Assembly: GCF_014696435.1 (NCBI RefSeq)
Contig: NZ_JACJQG010000007.1
Location: forward strand, 62,001-126,000
DNA from: Calothrix anomala FACHB-343
Lineage (GTDB): Bacteria; Cyanobacteriota; Cyanobacteriia; Cyanobacteriales; Nostocaceae
Direction of reading: 5' to 3'
Length of the DNA stretch: 64,000 nt
The notes under the pieces are model-generated. The model was not told the DNA's origin, made no database searches, and saw nothing but the letters and a program-made list of their open reading frames with translations. The translations under genes and the position numbers were made by a program. Positions 1 to 8,669 of the stretch are shown in pieces. Positions within the stretch are counted from its first letter, which is position 1. Each line of letters opens with the position of its first letter.

Positions 1-214
1 TAATTTGATTAGTCTCAAAATCCAAATCGGCGGGAGCGAAAATTGCATTTTGTTGTTTAGCACCAGGTTTAACAGCAAAATGAACGATTGTAGTTACAGC
101 ACTGTAATCAATTTCTTCCGGGCGTAAATAATCTTGTCGCCAACCGGGATAATAAGCGCTAGTCCATCCCAAAATGCATTGATTATTGACTGGGAAACTA
201 TCAAGTGTTCTCAT
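1..214 (-). CDS. GH18-like glycoside hydrolase, N-terminal part (runs off the window)
   Basis: Only the first 71 codons are present; the gene leaves the window at its left edge. The visible residues include Y21-Y-P-G-W25 and, shortly after, I35-D-Y-S-A-V followed by a hydrophobic strand ending H-F-A-V. This pattern fits the first beta strands of a family 18 (chitinase-like) TIM barrel. The catalytic DxxDxDxE motif would lie further on and cannot be checked. No signal peptide is visible at the ATG start used here, so a cytoplasmic location or a missed upstream start are both possible. The family call rests on a short segment. Confidence 0.55.
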   Translation of the reverse strand, partial: MRTLDSFPVNNQCILGWTSAYYPGWRQDYLRPEEIDYSAVTTIVHFAVKPGAKQQNAIFAPADLDFETNQI

Positions 215-343
215 ATAGCCTCTGTAACCTAACAATTTAGCGATCGCGATGAAGTATCAGCACAAACTACTCTACAAAGGGTGTTTGTATAATTCCGGTT
301 AGGTTAGGTGGAAGGAAATACAGAAGTTTAACTTGAAAATAGC

Positions 344-391
344 GTTGACGGTTGACGGTTGACGGTTGACGGTTGACGGTTGACGGTTGAC
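344..391. repeat. STRR heptamer tract (GTTGACG)n
   Basis: Six full copies of GTTGACG plus a partial copy in an otherwise empty 307-base gap (215-521). This is the short tandemly repeated repetitive type common in heterocystous cyanobacteria. The gap also holds a hairpin at 451-483 with 16-base arms and one mismatch, just past the 3' end of the sugar kinase gene; it has no T tract. Confidence 0.9.
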
Positions 392-521
392 TCTTAAGAT
401 AAATTTTCATGTTTGGTAGTGAGATTTTATAGCGATCGACTCGCGTGATTAGATCCCCGATTTCTTGAAGAAGTCGGGGATCTAGGAATTTAGCAAAATT
501 AAGGCGATGAACTATGAGCCG

Positions 522-1499
522 CTAAATTTGATGAGAAGCCAGAAAAGCTTCGACTTCCGCAGCCGTGGGTTGAGAAGCGATCGCACCTGGTTTAATTGTA
601 GTTAGGGCACCTACAGCGCTCGCATAAGTCACAATAGTTTTTGCTGTTTCCCCATTAGCTAAGTTTTTGATCCCATACTGTAATAGTTGATGGATAAACC
701 CGGCTAAAAAGCTATCTCCTGCGCCTGTTGTATCCACCACAGGTATAGAAAATGAGGGGAGTTTACCTTCATTTTCCACCAAGCAATAGGCGCAACCGTT
801 TTCCCCATCTGTCACTAGCACTCCTTCCAGAGAATCGACTCGGTATGTAATTGCACCAGGATCGCTAGTATCAAAGAGCCATTCAGCTTCTTCCTTAGAT
901 AATTTGACAAAATCGACTCGTTTGAGTATTTCTTCAATTTTTTGCCGCGCAATTTGATGATCGTGCCAAAATACAGGACGCCAATTCACATCCAGCAAAA
1001 TCTTTAAATCGTAATATTCTGCTAATTCCAGAGCGCGATGAATGGCTTTTTCACTATCTGGATAAGCTAATTCCAAAGTACCTAAAACCAAAAAATCTGC
1101 TTCTTGAAATAAAGATTTCGGCAATTTTTCTGCTATTAGGTGCGTATCAGCAAATTCGGTGGTATCATACTTGCCAAATCCGGCAAAAGTGCGATCGCCT
1201 GCCAAATCCCTAGTTACATAAACTTGTCTGGTTGGGGCAGTTGGATGGCGCTGTACCCCTATTGTATCTACACCTAGTTCTTGTAACAGGTCTACCAATT
1301 TATTACCTGGTTCATCTTCACCAACAGCTCCGATAAAACCCGCTGGTGTCCCCAGCTTCACTAAAGCACAAGCCACGTTTGCTGGCGCTCCTCCTGGGTA
1401 AGGAGTCCAAGACTGAACCTCTTCTAGCTTTAGCCCCAATTGATCGGCTAAACAATCAAACAAAATTTCACCGAGACATAAAACGCGGGGATTGCTCAT
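522..1499 (-). CDS. PfkB-family carbohydrate kinase, probable fructokinase
   Basis: A 325-residue ribokinase/PfkB-family protein of normal length that phosphorylates a sugar with ATP. The N-terminal G-G-A-P-A-N-V segment (37-43) is the substrate-binding motif. The C-terminal signature D256-T-T-G-A-G-D262-S-F-L-A-G-F holds the anion hole and the catalytic base D262. Bacterial relatives with this G-E-I-L-F-D start are mostly fructokinases, which would link it to sucrose breakdown, but substrate cannot be fixed from sequence. It starts at an ATG and stands alone on its strand. Confidence 0.85.
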   Translation of the reverse strand: MSNPRVLCLGEILFDCLADQLGLKLEEVQSWTPYPGGAPANVACALVKLGTPAGFIGAVGEDEPGNKLVDLLQELGVDTIGVQRHPTAPTRQVYVTRDLAGDRTFAGFGKYDTTEFADTHLIAEKLPKSLFQEADFLVLGTLELAYPDSEKAIHRALELAEYYDLKILLDVNWRPVFWHDHQIARQKIEEILKRVDFVKLSKEEAEWLFDTSDPGAITYRVDSLEGVLVTDGENGCAYCLVENEGKLPSFSIPVVDTTGAGDSFLAGFIHQLLQYGIKNLANGETAKTIVTYASAVGALTTIKPGAIASQPTAAEVEAFLASHQI

Positions 1500-1852
1500 T
1501 TCATTTTAGAGTTTCGATTTGGGAGGAAGATTTTCCAGTATAAAATCTACAATAATCTTTGCTTTATGTCGCCAGTCCTTCATAGAATGAAATAGCAATT
1601 TTTGCTACTAATCTTAGGGTGTAAATGTTTTGCTCCCACATTTTATTGCATCGGTAAAAAGGCTGACTTTATATATTGAATGGTAGTATTTATTACTGGC
1701 ATTTTTTCAATTTCATGACTATGAGGCAAAAATAAACAAAAAATAATGGCAATTATCATGCTAACAGCGCGGAAAATGCCTGCCTAGAGAAGAATCTTCT
1801 AGAATTAGAGAGAGTGATTAAGTACATATACCAAGGGAGGATAGAATAAGTC
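1500..1852. other. Intergenic region between divergent kinase and PedR-like genes
   Basis: AT-rich spacer of 353 bases that must hold both promoters. A GGGAGG ribosome binding site lies at about 1836-1841, shortly before the PedR-like ATG, and a short hairpin AGAAGATTCTTCT-like segment lies near 1790-1803. No other coding or repeat structure was seen. Confidence 0.5.
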
Positions 1853-2116
1853 ATGGCTGCTGGCGAGTCTGTGACCCCTGTTAGTCTGTCAGACAGAGAA
1901 CTGCAAATTATCGACTTAGTGGCCGCTGGCTTAACTAACCAAGAGATTGCAGGAAAACTGGAAATTAGCAAACGCACAGTTGATAACCATATCAGCAATA
2001 TTCTCACGAAAACCCAGACGGAAAACCGAGTAGCTCTTGTGCGCTGGGCTTTACAGTGGGGCAAAGTCTGTTTGAATGATGTCAATTGCTGTCCTCTGCC
2101 TAACCATAACGATTAA
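1853..2116 (+). CDS. pedR: Small LuxR-type regulator, PedR-like
   Basis: An 87-residue protein made almost entirely of a LuxR/GerE helix-turn-helix (residues 11-70: L-S-D-R-E-L-Q-I-I, then L-T-N-Q-E-I-A and R-T-V-D-N-H-I-S-N-I-L). It has no receiver domain. The size, the HTH and a C-terminal cysteine cluster (C73, C79, C80) match PedR of Synechocystis (Ssl0564), whose activity is known to respond to photosynthetic electron transport through an intermolecular disulfide at Cys80. A strong GGGAGG site precedes the ATG. The ortholog call is from memory of the family and was not tested by alignment. Confidence 0.75.
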   Translation: MAAGESVTPVSLSDRELQIIDLVAAGLTNQEIAGKLEISKRTVDNHISNILTKTQTENRVALVRWALQWGKVCLNDVNCCPLPNHND

Positions 2117-2135
2117 CGCGATCGATGGCTTTGAA

Positions 2136-2357
2136 TTAGCACATCATTGATTGCGCGATCGCATTCAAGTTCTTTTGGTTTACAGCCTGGGCAAATCTAA
2201 CGCTTAAATAAGTTTTCTGCTCTTCACGCCTTATTTCATCAGTGTGAACTTCTACCACCAACTTTTTGAGCGTCCAAGTCAACCAAAAATCATCGAGATT
2301 GACGACTAAATAATCGTCAAAGGGAGTCTTTTCACTATCGGTAAAGGGTTTTATCAA
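2136..2357 (-). CDS. Small hypothetical protein (uncertain)
   Basis: A 73-residue frame, acidic in its first half and without membrane segments or known motifs. The only in-frame start is a TTG at 2357; an upstream stop rules out extension to an ATG. A perfect 12-base inverted repeat (2335-2346 and 2358-2369) spans this start, so translation could be blocked by RNA structure, or the frame may be the 3' remainder of a decayed gene. It converges on the PedR-like gene. I do not recognise the family. Confidence 0.35.
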   Translation of the reverse strand: MIKPFTDSEKTPFDDYLVVNLDDFWLTWTLKKLVVEVHTDEIRREEQKTYLSVRFAQAVNQKNLNAIAQSMMC

Positions 2358-2369
2358 CTTTACCGATAG
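2335..2369. promoter_or_regulatory. Perfect 12-bp inverted repeat CTATCGGTAAAG/CTTTACCGATAG
   Basis: The arms at 2335-2346 and 2358-2369 are exact reverse complements with an 11-base loop. The structure covers the start region of the small minus-strand frame. It may be an operator, a start-sequestering hairpin or a plain repeat; there is no T tract to suggest a terminator. Confidence 0.5.
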
Positions 2370-2496
2370 GAAATTTCCCTTAGGTACATAGGATATTTAC
2401 CCAAGGAACAATAAAAATTAGCAATAATATCTTGCTGCAAGCGCTACATTTGTAAGAAATCTATGTTGCTCCATCAGCTTGAGGAGCAGTGTTTCT

Positions 2497-3204
2497 ATGA
2501 ATACTTCTGCTTCTTTTCAAAGTGGTTCATCGCCCTTTGACTTTTTTAACTTTGATTTGACGGTTCCGCTATCAGGAAACTTTACCAACGCAGCAGATAA
2601 AGTTGCTTCTGGAGATTTTGCCCAATCTACACCAGATGCTGATTTACTCAAACAGCTATCATTTATTCCTGGATTAAAAGAAATCTTGCTGCTGCGACAA
2701 GTTCACGCCTTAGAACATGCTACTGTTTGGCTTTTGGGGGAATCTAACAGCGCCTCTAGTTCCCACACAGCAGCCAAAAATTTTCAAATTGATAACGAAT
2801 TGTTAAGCGGGTTGTCTACAGAGCAGGGATTTTATCTTTATGGTGAAGTAAATATCAGCGATTTACGGCGTGCAGTTACTTTGGCGCTACATCGCCTGAC
2901 TCATGGAGAAGCGGATTTAGCAATTCACCCCCGTTGCGGGACTAATTTATCTGTAGCCATGTTGTTAACAGCCGGACTAGCTGTAGGCGTGCATTTTTTG
3001 TTACCATTTCGACCAATCGAACAATTGATAGGTTTGGGGTTAGCCGCAACAACAGCAGCAGAACTTGCACCAGATTTAGGTTTTATGGCACAGCGCTATC
3101 TCACCACCGCCATTCCCTTTAATCTCAAAATCGCACAGATTATTCGTACAAAAGATATGTGGGGACGGGAAGCGCATTTTGTCAAAGTAAATTGGCAATA
3201 TTAA
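2497..3204 (+). CDS. Conserved membrane protein, DUF6391-like
   Basis: A 235-residue cyanobacterial protein from the ATG at 2497, chosen because GGAG at 2483-2486 is well placed for it; an in-frame TTG at 2479 would add six residues. A segment L-R-Q-V-H-A-L-E-H-A-T-V-W-L-L in the middle gives two histidines and a glutamate on one helix. About 60 residues later two hydrophobic stretches follow (around A-M-L-L-T-A-G-L-A-V-G-V-H-F-L-L and I-G-L-G-L-A-A-T-T-A-A). The pattern fits the DUF6391 family, function unknown. The His-rich helix hints at metal binding (inference). Confidence 0.7.
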   Translation: MNTSASFQSGSSPFDFFNFDLTVPLSGNFTNAADKVASGDFAQSTPDADLLKQLSFIPGLKEILLLRQVHALEHATVWLLGESNSASSSHTAAKNFQIDNELLSGLSTEQGFYLYGEVNISDLRRAVTLALHRLTHGEADLAIHPRCGTNLSVAMLLTAGLAVGVHFLLPFRPIEQLIGLGLAATTAAELAPDLGFMAQRYLTTAIPFNLKIAQIIRTKDMWGREAHFVKVNWQY

Positions 3205-3336
3205 TTAGCAAGTATAGTATCTTTGCTAATTGCTGGTAGCGAATATCCGCCCAGTATCTATTCTGCTCTGCCCAGCAGTATTTCCATTAATATAGTGACT
3301 TACCATTGTGCGATCGCTCATTTTAGAGGTTAAGTC

Positions 3337-4335
3337 ATGAGAAAACTGTATTTCTTACTTCCAGGGACAGATAATAAATTTGCTTGTGGTGGGCTTTGGG
3401 CAGAGTTAAAAACGCTTAATTTAGCTCAACAAATTTGTAGTGCTGAAGTTGTCACTTACCGTCAACGCGAACCAGGTAAACTTTTTCTGGACGATGTACT
3501 GCAACAAAAAAATTTAACCGATGTCATTTTTGTCATTAGCTGGGGTTTTGATATCGCTAAACTCGCAGCGAAACTGCAACAATATAACGTTGTTTATCAT
3601 GCTCACAGTGCAGGTTACAAATTCAGTTTACCTGGGAATATACCCATTATTACTGTGAGCCGCAATACAATGGGATATTGGGGACAAAAATCTCCCAACT
3701 CTTTAATTTATTACTTACCTAATCAAATTAGTAACGAATTTCAAAATTTACATCTAGAGCGAGATATTGATGTTTTAGTTCAGGCGAGGAAATCATCAGC
3801 ATATTTAATGAAATCTTTGATTCCTGAATTAGAGAAAAAATGTCAAGTATTCGTTGCTAATTCCTTTATTGAAGATTTACCAGGATTATTTAATCGCGCC
3901 AAGATTTATCTTTATGACTCGGCTGAATATTGGGCACAACAGCGTGTAACCGAGGGATTTGGCTTACAACCAATGGAAGCCCTTGCTTGTGGTTGTCAGG
4001 TATTTTCTAGCATCAATGGCGGATTATCTGATTACTTAGATCCTGGCTTTAATTGCTATAAAATTGCAGCATATTCACGAGAATTTGATATGCATAGAAT
4101 TTTAAAAGTATTAGAATCCCCTGTAAATACAACCTTATCTGAAGATTTTTTTGCTGAGTATCGGTACGAAAATATTATTAAGCGATTGCAAGTAATTTTG
4201 ACTGAGTTAAATGAATTTTTCGACCATAAAATTCAACATCCCCAAAATATTCCCGATTTGAATAACCTACGTCTAATTAAATTAACAGCAAACAACATAT
4301 ACAGTAAAATACGTAAAAAATATTTTTCAAAATAA
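3337..4335 (+). CDS. GT-B fold glycosyltransferase
   Basis: A 332-residue protein with no signal peptide. The C-terminal half contains E-G-F-G-L-Q-P-M-E-A-L-A-C-G-C, the E-x7-E nucleotide-sugar motif of GT4-like retaining transferases, followed by a G-G-L-S-D-Y loop. The N-terminal half is shorter than in most GT4 enzymes and contains a short H-A-H-S-A-G segment of the acceptor-side domain. Donor and acceptor cannot be named. The gene stands alone; an ATG follows a GAGG-like site (AGAGGTTAAGTC). A role in surface glycan or glycolipid synthesis is a guess. Confidence 0.7.
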   Translation: MRKLYFLLPGTDNKFACGGLWAELKTLNLAQQICSAEVVTYRQREPGKLFLDDVLQQKNLTDVIFVISWGFDIAKLAAKLQQYNVVYHAHSAGYKFSLPGNIPIITVSRNTMGYWGQKSPNSLIYYLPNQISNEFQNLHLERDIDVLVQARKSSAYLMKSLIPELEKKCQVFVANSFIEDLPGLFNRAKIYLYDSAEYWAQQRVTEGFGLQPMEALACGCQVFSSINGGLSDYLDPGFNCYKIAAYSREFDMHRILKVLESPVNTTLSEDFFAEYRYENIIKRLQVILTELNEFFDHKIQHPQNIPDLNNLRLIKLTANNIYSKIRKKYFSK

Positions 4336-4365
4336 TACCAATCTGAAAAAAGAATGCCACAGATT

Positions 4366-4435
4366 GTAGGGGCATGGCATTGCCATGCCCTCTAGAATAT
4401 ATTGATGTGTTGCCAACATTATTTAAATTGGCATA
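4366..4435. repeat. REP-type palindrome, copy 1
   Basis: Contains the palindrome GGGCATGGCA-T-TGCCATGCCC (4370-4390) followed by a conserved tail (TCTAGAATATATTGATGT). A near-identical copy lies at 6540-6607, so the two flank the SLH surface protein gene. The rest of the 4336-4793 gap shows no gene; a second hairpin-like GC-rich stretch is near 4558-4600. Confidence 0.8.
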
Positions 4436-4793
4436 AGTCAAATACATACCTTTTTCAATAAATGTCGGGTGCGCACTTCCCAACACGAAAACCTCAGAAT
4501 TTTAGCAAAATTTAAGAAGTGCCTGCCCGATAAAAATCTTAATATTAATCTCCGCCTATAGGTCAGACAAAAACTGTCCTACCGGGGGGTCAGACCTATC
4601 ATTCGCCAAGTGTAGTTAGGACTGCACCAACTTCCCCAACTGGTATATTTAAAACCCTGCCAAAATTTTTCTTGATTTTTGCGGAATGTATCATTAGACT
4701 CTGGAAGTCAATGTTGCTATTTAATTCTTAGCAAATGCTACCAAATTTAATGGTTAGCGTTAGTATATCTATGTCTTTTTTCGCAGTATAAAT

Positions 4794-6440
4794 ATGGCAC
4801 AAGATTTTTACGTAAATTCAGGGTCTGGCAATGACAGCAACGTTGGTAGCCAACAAGCCCCCTTTAAAACCATCACTCGTGCTCTCAAGGCTGCTACTCC
4901 AGGTAGCAAAGTCCAACTAGCAGATGGTACTTACAATGCCACTACTGGAGAAGTATTTCCTTTAACCGTACCATCAGGTGTAATAGTCGTAGGTAACGAA
5001 GCTAACAAAGGAAGCACTGTTGTAATTGAAGGTAGCGGTAACTACCTCAGCCGGACATTTGCTGGACAAAATGTCACCTTTGTCATGCTGAATGATTCAC
5101 AGCTACGGGGCGTTACTGTGACAAATCCAGCTACTCGCGGTTCTGCTGTTTGGGTAGAATCAAGTACGCCAACTATTGCCAATAGCACCTTCATTAATTC
5201 CAAGCGCGAAGGCGTGTTTGCTACTGGCGATGCAAATCCAGTCATCGTTGGTAATGTCTTCTCAACGAATGCGGCTAATGGTGTTTCCATCGCAAAAAAT
5301 TCTAAAGGCGAAGTTAAAAGTAATACCTTTTCCAAAACTGGTTATGGTATCGCCATTAGTGATGCCGCAGCCCCGACAATTATAGATAACAAAATTTCTG
5401 AAAACCGTTCTGGAATTGTTGTTTCTGGGACTGCGCGGCCTATTTTGCGTAACAATATCAGCGAGAAAAATACCGATGATGGCCTGACTGTTATTGCTAG
5501 TGCTTTCCCGGATTTAGGCAGTATAAGTAATCCTGGGGGTAATGTTTTACGCAATAACGGTAAGTTTGATTTGCAGAATGCTGGTAGTAACAAGCTGGTA
5601 TCTGTAGGAAATCAAATCGATCCATCTAAAATCTCTGGGAGCATAGAGTTTGCTGCTACTCCCACACCAACGCCTACACCCACACCCACACCCACACCTA
5701 CCCCTACACCCACACCAACGCCTACACCTACACCTACACCCACACCCACACCCACACCTACTCCCACCCCGACGCCAGTACCAGTACCAGTACCAACACC
5801 CACCCCTACTCCAACTCCAACACCAACGCCTACACCCACACCCACACCCACACCCACCCCTACCACAGACTTAACAGATATTGCTAATCATTGGGCGGCT
5901 CCATTTATTCGAGAATTAGTCAAACAGGGTATAGTTAGCGGCTTCCCCGATCGCACTTTTAAACCTGATGCGACAATGACTAGGGCACAATATGCAGCCT
6001 TACTAGTAAAAGCTTTCAACCCCTCCCCAAATCGTGCGGCTACTAAATTCAAGGATGTACCAGCAGATTTTTGGGCGGCTAAAGTCATTCAGCAAGCTTA
6101 TCAAGGTTTATTTCTCGCTGGTTTTCCTAATGGTAACTTCCAACCCAACCAAAATATCCAGCGCGTACAAGTGATAGTTTCTCTAGTAAATGGCTTGGGA
6201 TTATCTGCTGATACTACAACTGCTTTCAAATTTGACGATCAAGCCAAGATTCCCGACTACGCCAAGGATGAAGTCGCCAAAGCGATAGACAAGCAAATTA
6301 TCGTTAATTACCCCAATCCTAAAGCACTCAATCCTACCCGCGATGCTACACGCGCTGAGGTAGCGGCACTAGTTTATCAAGCTTTAGTTGATGCCGGTCG
6401 TGTAGCGGCGATTAACTCGCCTTATATCGTAGTTGGTTAA
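4794..6440 (+). CDS. Parallel beta-helix (DUF1565-like) protein with Pro-Thr linker and SLH domains
   Basis: A 548-residue surface protein. Residues 1-285 form a right-handed beta-helix of the DUF1565/pectate-lyase-like type, opening with [10 protein letters not shown] and P-F-K-T-I-T-R-A-L, with repeated short strands. Residues 289-357 are a Thr-Pro repeat broken by a P-V-P-V-P-V patch. Residues 358-548 hold three SLH units (for example [11 protein letters not shown] and [10 protein letters not shown]), which in other bacteria bind cell-wall polymers or anchor S-layers. No cleavable signal peptide is visible at this start, which is odd for a surface protein. A strong terminator follows. Confidence 0.85.
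   Translation: MAQDFYVNSGSGNDSNVGSQQAPFKTITRALKAATPGSKVQLADGTYNATTGEVFPLTVPSGVIVVGNEANKGSTVVIEGSGNYLSRTFAGQNVTFVMLNDSQLRGVTVTNPATRGSAVWVESSTPTIANSTFINSKREGVFATGDANPVIVGNVFSTNAANGVSIAKNSKGEVKSNTFSKTGYGIAISDAAAPTIIDNKISENRSGIVVSGTARPILRNNISEKNTDDGLTVIASAFPDLGSISNPGGNVLRNNGKFDLQNAGSNKLVSVGNQIDPSKISGSIEFAATPTPTPTPTPTPTPTPTPTPTPTPTPTPTPTPTPTPTPTPVPVPVPTPTPTPTPTPTPTPTPTPTPTPTTDLTDIANHWAAPFIRELVKQGIVSGFPDRTFKPDATMTRAQYAALLVKAFNPSPNRAATKFKDVPADFWAAKVIQQAYQGLFLAGFPNGNFQPNQNIQRVQVIVSLVNGLGLSADTTTAFKFDDQAKIPDYAKDEVAKAIDKQIIVNYPNPKALNPTRDATRAEVAALVYQALVDAGRVAAINSPYIVVG
5658..5867 (+). repeat. Coding microsatellite for the Thr-Pro linker
   Basis: About 210 bases of CCN-ACN codons (mostly CCCACA, CCTACA, CCAACG) with an inserted CCAGTA run. 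The repeat is in frame and encodes the linker between the beta-helix and the SLH domains. Such a tract is prone to length change by slippage in six-base steps, which would keep the frame. It also creates long false frames on both strands. Confidence 0.9.
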
Positions 6441-6460
6441 TTCCTCTACTTAGCTATCTA

Positions 6461-6508
6461 TATACCAACAAAGTCTATTCTTGAAGATTTTGTTGGTATA
6501 TTTTTTTT
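6461..6508 (+). terminator. Rho-independent terminator after the SLH gene
   Basis: Stem TATACCAACA (6461-6470) pairs with TGTTGGTATA (6491-6500), followed at once by eight T residues. Confidence 0.9.
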
Positions 6509-6539
6509 CGATTTTATTGCGCTTTAAGTATCAGTAGTC

Positions 6540-6607
6540 AGTAGGGGCATGGCAATGCCATGCCCTCTAGAATATATTGATGTATCGCCAACCCTATTTA
6601 AGTTGGG
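6540..6607. repeat. REP-type palindrome, copy 2
   Basis: Palindrome GGGCATGGCAATGCCATGCCC at 6545-6565 plus the same tail as the copy at 4366-4435. The remainder of the 6441-6750 gap holds a terminator and a second palindrome (6664-6681). Confidence 0.8.
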
Positions 6608-6663
6608 ATGATTTTCGGGTTGTTTTGCGATCGCATTTACATTTGCATCATCAAGAAATATAA

Positions 6664-6681
6664 TGTAGTATATGTACTACA
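6664..6681. promoter_or_regulatory. Perfect inverted repeat TGTAGTA-TATG-TACTACA
   Basis: Seven-base exact arms around four bases, 70 bases before the SPFH gene. The arrangement is that of an operator, but it does not fit the cyanobacterial LexA (AGTAC-N4-GTACT) or NtcA (GTA-N8-TAC) patterns. The regulator is unknown. Confidence 0.4.
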
Positions 6682-6750
6682 TGCTGAACTGCAAATACAA
6701 CTATTGAAACTATAAATTCCGCAGCACAGAGTAAAAATCCCAGGTTGTAA

Positions 6751-8343
6751 ATGTTTTTATTAAACCTTCTACGACGGCTCAGACTACCTAAAATATCTAT
6801 GAAAATTTCTTTCTGGAAAACCTTCTATATTAAACCTAACGAAATTGGCATTTTATATCACCGCAGTGATTTCAAAAAAATCTTACAGCCTGGTACTTAT
6901 ACTTATTTTGGTTGGCATTGGCAAGTCACAACCTTTGATTTGAACCAACCAGAAGCTAAAATTGAGAACTTAGAACTGTTGCTCCAAAATCACAGTTCCG
7001 AGTTACAACAATACTTAACAGTTGTTCGGACAGCCTTTAACCAAGCGGCTTTAGTCCGTTTAGGACAAAATTGGCTGAGTATTTCACCCAACCAATTACG
7101 CGCTTTTTGGCGTGGTTTTATTGAGGTAGAAACTCATCTATTTAACTTAGAAGAAACCTTAGAAATACCTGCTGAATTTGTTCAAAAATTACGCGGAATT
7201 TCCTTAGCTGGTATTCAGAAAATCCAAATTTCTGAATATGAAATTGGCTTGCTATACGTGCAAAACAACTTTATCCAACCTCTAGAACCAGGTGACTATG
7301 CTTTCTGGTGCTTTGATAGAGTTGTTTCTGTTCGTAATTTTAGCCGCATTCTACCTAATCCCAGCTTTCCCTTGGAAGATGTCTTAATTGAGAGACATCC
7401 AGACTTTGTATCTGCTTATTGTGAAACAGTACAATTACAGAATCAGCAAGTAGCAATTGTCCGCTATCAAGGGAAAGTAATTTCCATCCTCGCCCCATGT
7501 AGTCGTAAGCTATTTTGGCAAGGTGTGGAAGTAGAGGTAATTGATATCAGCAATGATGCAAAATTACCATCTCGCTTAGTTGCAGAGTTAGTTTCCGGCT
7601 TACCAGAAGCTTTAAGTCTTAGCCGCAACAGCCTGCATATTTGCGAAGTTCCTACACAACATGTTGGCTTGCTCTATATTAATCAAGAATTTCAAACCCA
7701 ACTTCAGCCAGGAAAGCACGCCTGGTGGTTATTTGGACGTTCTTTACAAACGGAAGTCTTTGATTTACGCTACTCAACCCTAGAAGTATCTGGTCAAGAT
7801 ATCCTTTCTAAAGATAAAGTACCTTTACGCTTAAACTTAACTGCTGGCTTCCGTATCCTCGATCCTCTCAGAGCAAAAAATGGCTTATCAGATATAATTA
7901 GCTACTTGTACAAGGAATTACAATTTGCTTTGCGTGGTGCAGTAGGCGAAAGAAGCTTAGATGCATTACTAGAGGATAAAGGGGCGATTGATAAAAGTGT
8001 TTCTGACTACATTCGCCAAAAAATCGCCGACTACGGAATCGAAATAGATTCAGTTGGGGTGAAAGATATTATTCTCCCTGGCGAAATCAAAACTATTTTG
8101 AGCAAAGTAGTAGAAGCGGAAAAAGCCGCCCAAGCAAACGTAGTTCGTCGTCGGGAAGAGACTGCTGCGACTCGCAGTATGTTAAACACGGCTAAGGTAA
8201 TGGAAGATAACCCCGTTGCATTGCGGTTGAAGGAGTTGGAAGTATTAGAGCGAATTGCTGAGAAAATCGAGAAAATTCAAGTTAATGGTAGCTTGGATAG
8301 CATTTTAACCGATTTAATTCAGATAAATCGCCAACCAACTTAG
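6751..8343 (+). CDS. SPFH/band 7 (slipin-like) protein with repeated lead-in modules
   Basis: A 530-residue protein. A C-terminal SPFH domain (about 330-470) contains a long helix rich in A, E and R (E-A-E-K-A-A-Q-A-N-V-V-R-R-R-E-E) as in slipins and prohibitins. In front of it the module G-(I/L)-L-Y-x8-L-(Q/E)-P-G is repeated three times (near residues 35, 165 and 302), each followed by an aromatic-rich strand. SPFH proteins normally sit on membranes and form ring assemblies; a short N-terminal segment instead of a long TM helix is seen here. The cellular role in cyanobacteria is unclear. Confidence 0.75.
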   Translation: MFLLNLLRRLRLPKISMKISFWKTFYIKPNEIGILYHRSDFKKILQPGTYTYFGWHWQVTTFDLNQPEAKIENLELLLQNHSSELQQYLTVVRTAFNQAALVRLGQNWLSISPNQLRAFWRGFIEVETHLFNLEETLEIPAEFVQKLRGISLAGIQKIQISEYEIGLLYVQNNFIQPLEPGDYAFWCFDRVVSVRNFSRILPNPSFPLEDVLIERHPDFVSAYCETVQLQNQQVAIVRYQGKVISILAPCSRKLFWQGVEVEVIDISNDAKLPSRLVAELVSGLPEALSLSRNSLHICEVPTQHVGLLYINQEFQTQLQPGKHAWWLFGRSLQTEVFDLRYSTLEVSGQDILSKDKVPLRLNLTAGFRILDPLRAKNGLSDIISYLYKELQFALRGAVGERSLDALLEDKGAIDKSVSDYIRQKIADYGIEIDSVGVKDIILPGEIKTILSKVVEAEKAAQANVVRRREETAATRSMLNTAKVMEDNPVALRLKELEVLERIAEKIEKIQVNGSLDSILTDLIQINRQPT

Positions 8344-8348
8344 ATAAT

Positions 8349-8604
8349 TGTAGGGACATGGCGCTGCCCATACGTGTCAACTTAAAGTAAAACCCCCATT
8401 CCATCTAGCTCCCATGCTCTGCGTGGGAGCTGAGATTTATGAGGCTCTGCCTCAATTTATTAGAAGACGAGGCGGCAGCCCACAAATACGCATTTCCAGC
8501 CGGAGGCTGGAAACGAGATAGAGAAGGGTTCTGAGCTTAAGTTGACACCAATGGGCAGTGCCATGCCCCTACCTGCGGACTTCATTTACCTAAAATATGC
8601 TGTA
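8349..8604. repeat. TACAGCA-type repeat, interrupted copy
   Basis: On the minus strand the outer parts (8554-8604 and 8349-8368) match the repeat at 36828-36932: TACAGCATATTTTAGGTAAAT, then a GGGGCATGGC hairpin, then the start of CCTACAAT. A MITE splits it at the hairpin. With the MITE it fills most of the 8344-8669 gap. Confidence 0.65.
8369..8553. mobile_element. MITE, 16-bp TIR family, copy 1, inserted in a REP element
   Basis: The ends are CATACGTGTCAACTTA (8369-8384) and TAAGTTGACACCAATG (8538-8553), an inverted pair with two mismatches. The flanks GGCGCTGCC (8360-8368) and GGCAGTGCC (8554-8562) are a 9-base near duplication. Joining the flanks restores a REP hairpin of the TAGGGGCATGGC-type, so the element appears to have jumped into it. 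There is no coding capacity in its 185 bases. The perfect copy is at 38847-39123. Confidence 0.8.
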
Positions 8605-8669
8605 GATATATAGATGCACGTTGATAGACGCTACTGGTTATCTGCGTGCATCTTTTGTTTAGGTTGGAA

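Noticed and set aside
5612-5874. Open frames on both strands in the Pro-Thr repeat region (Val-Gly and His-Pro polymers)
   Set aside because: They are shadows of the in-frame six-base repeat of the SLH gene.
6664-6681. LexA box upstream of the SPFH gene
   Set aside because: The half-sites are closer than in AGTAC-N4-GTACT and the core differs; kept only as an unassigned inverted repeat.
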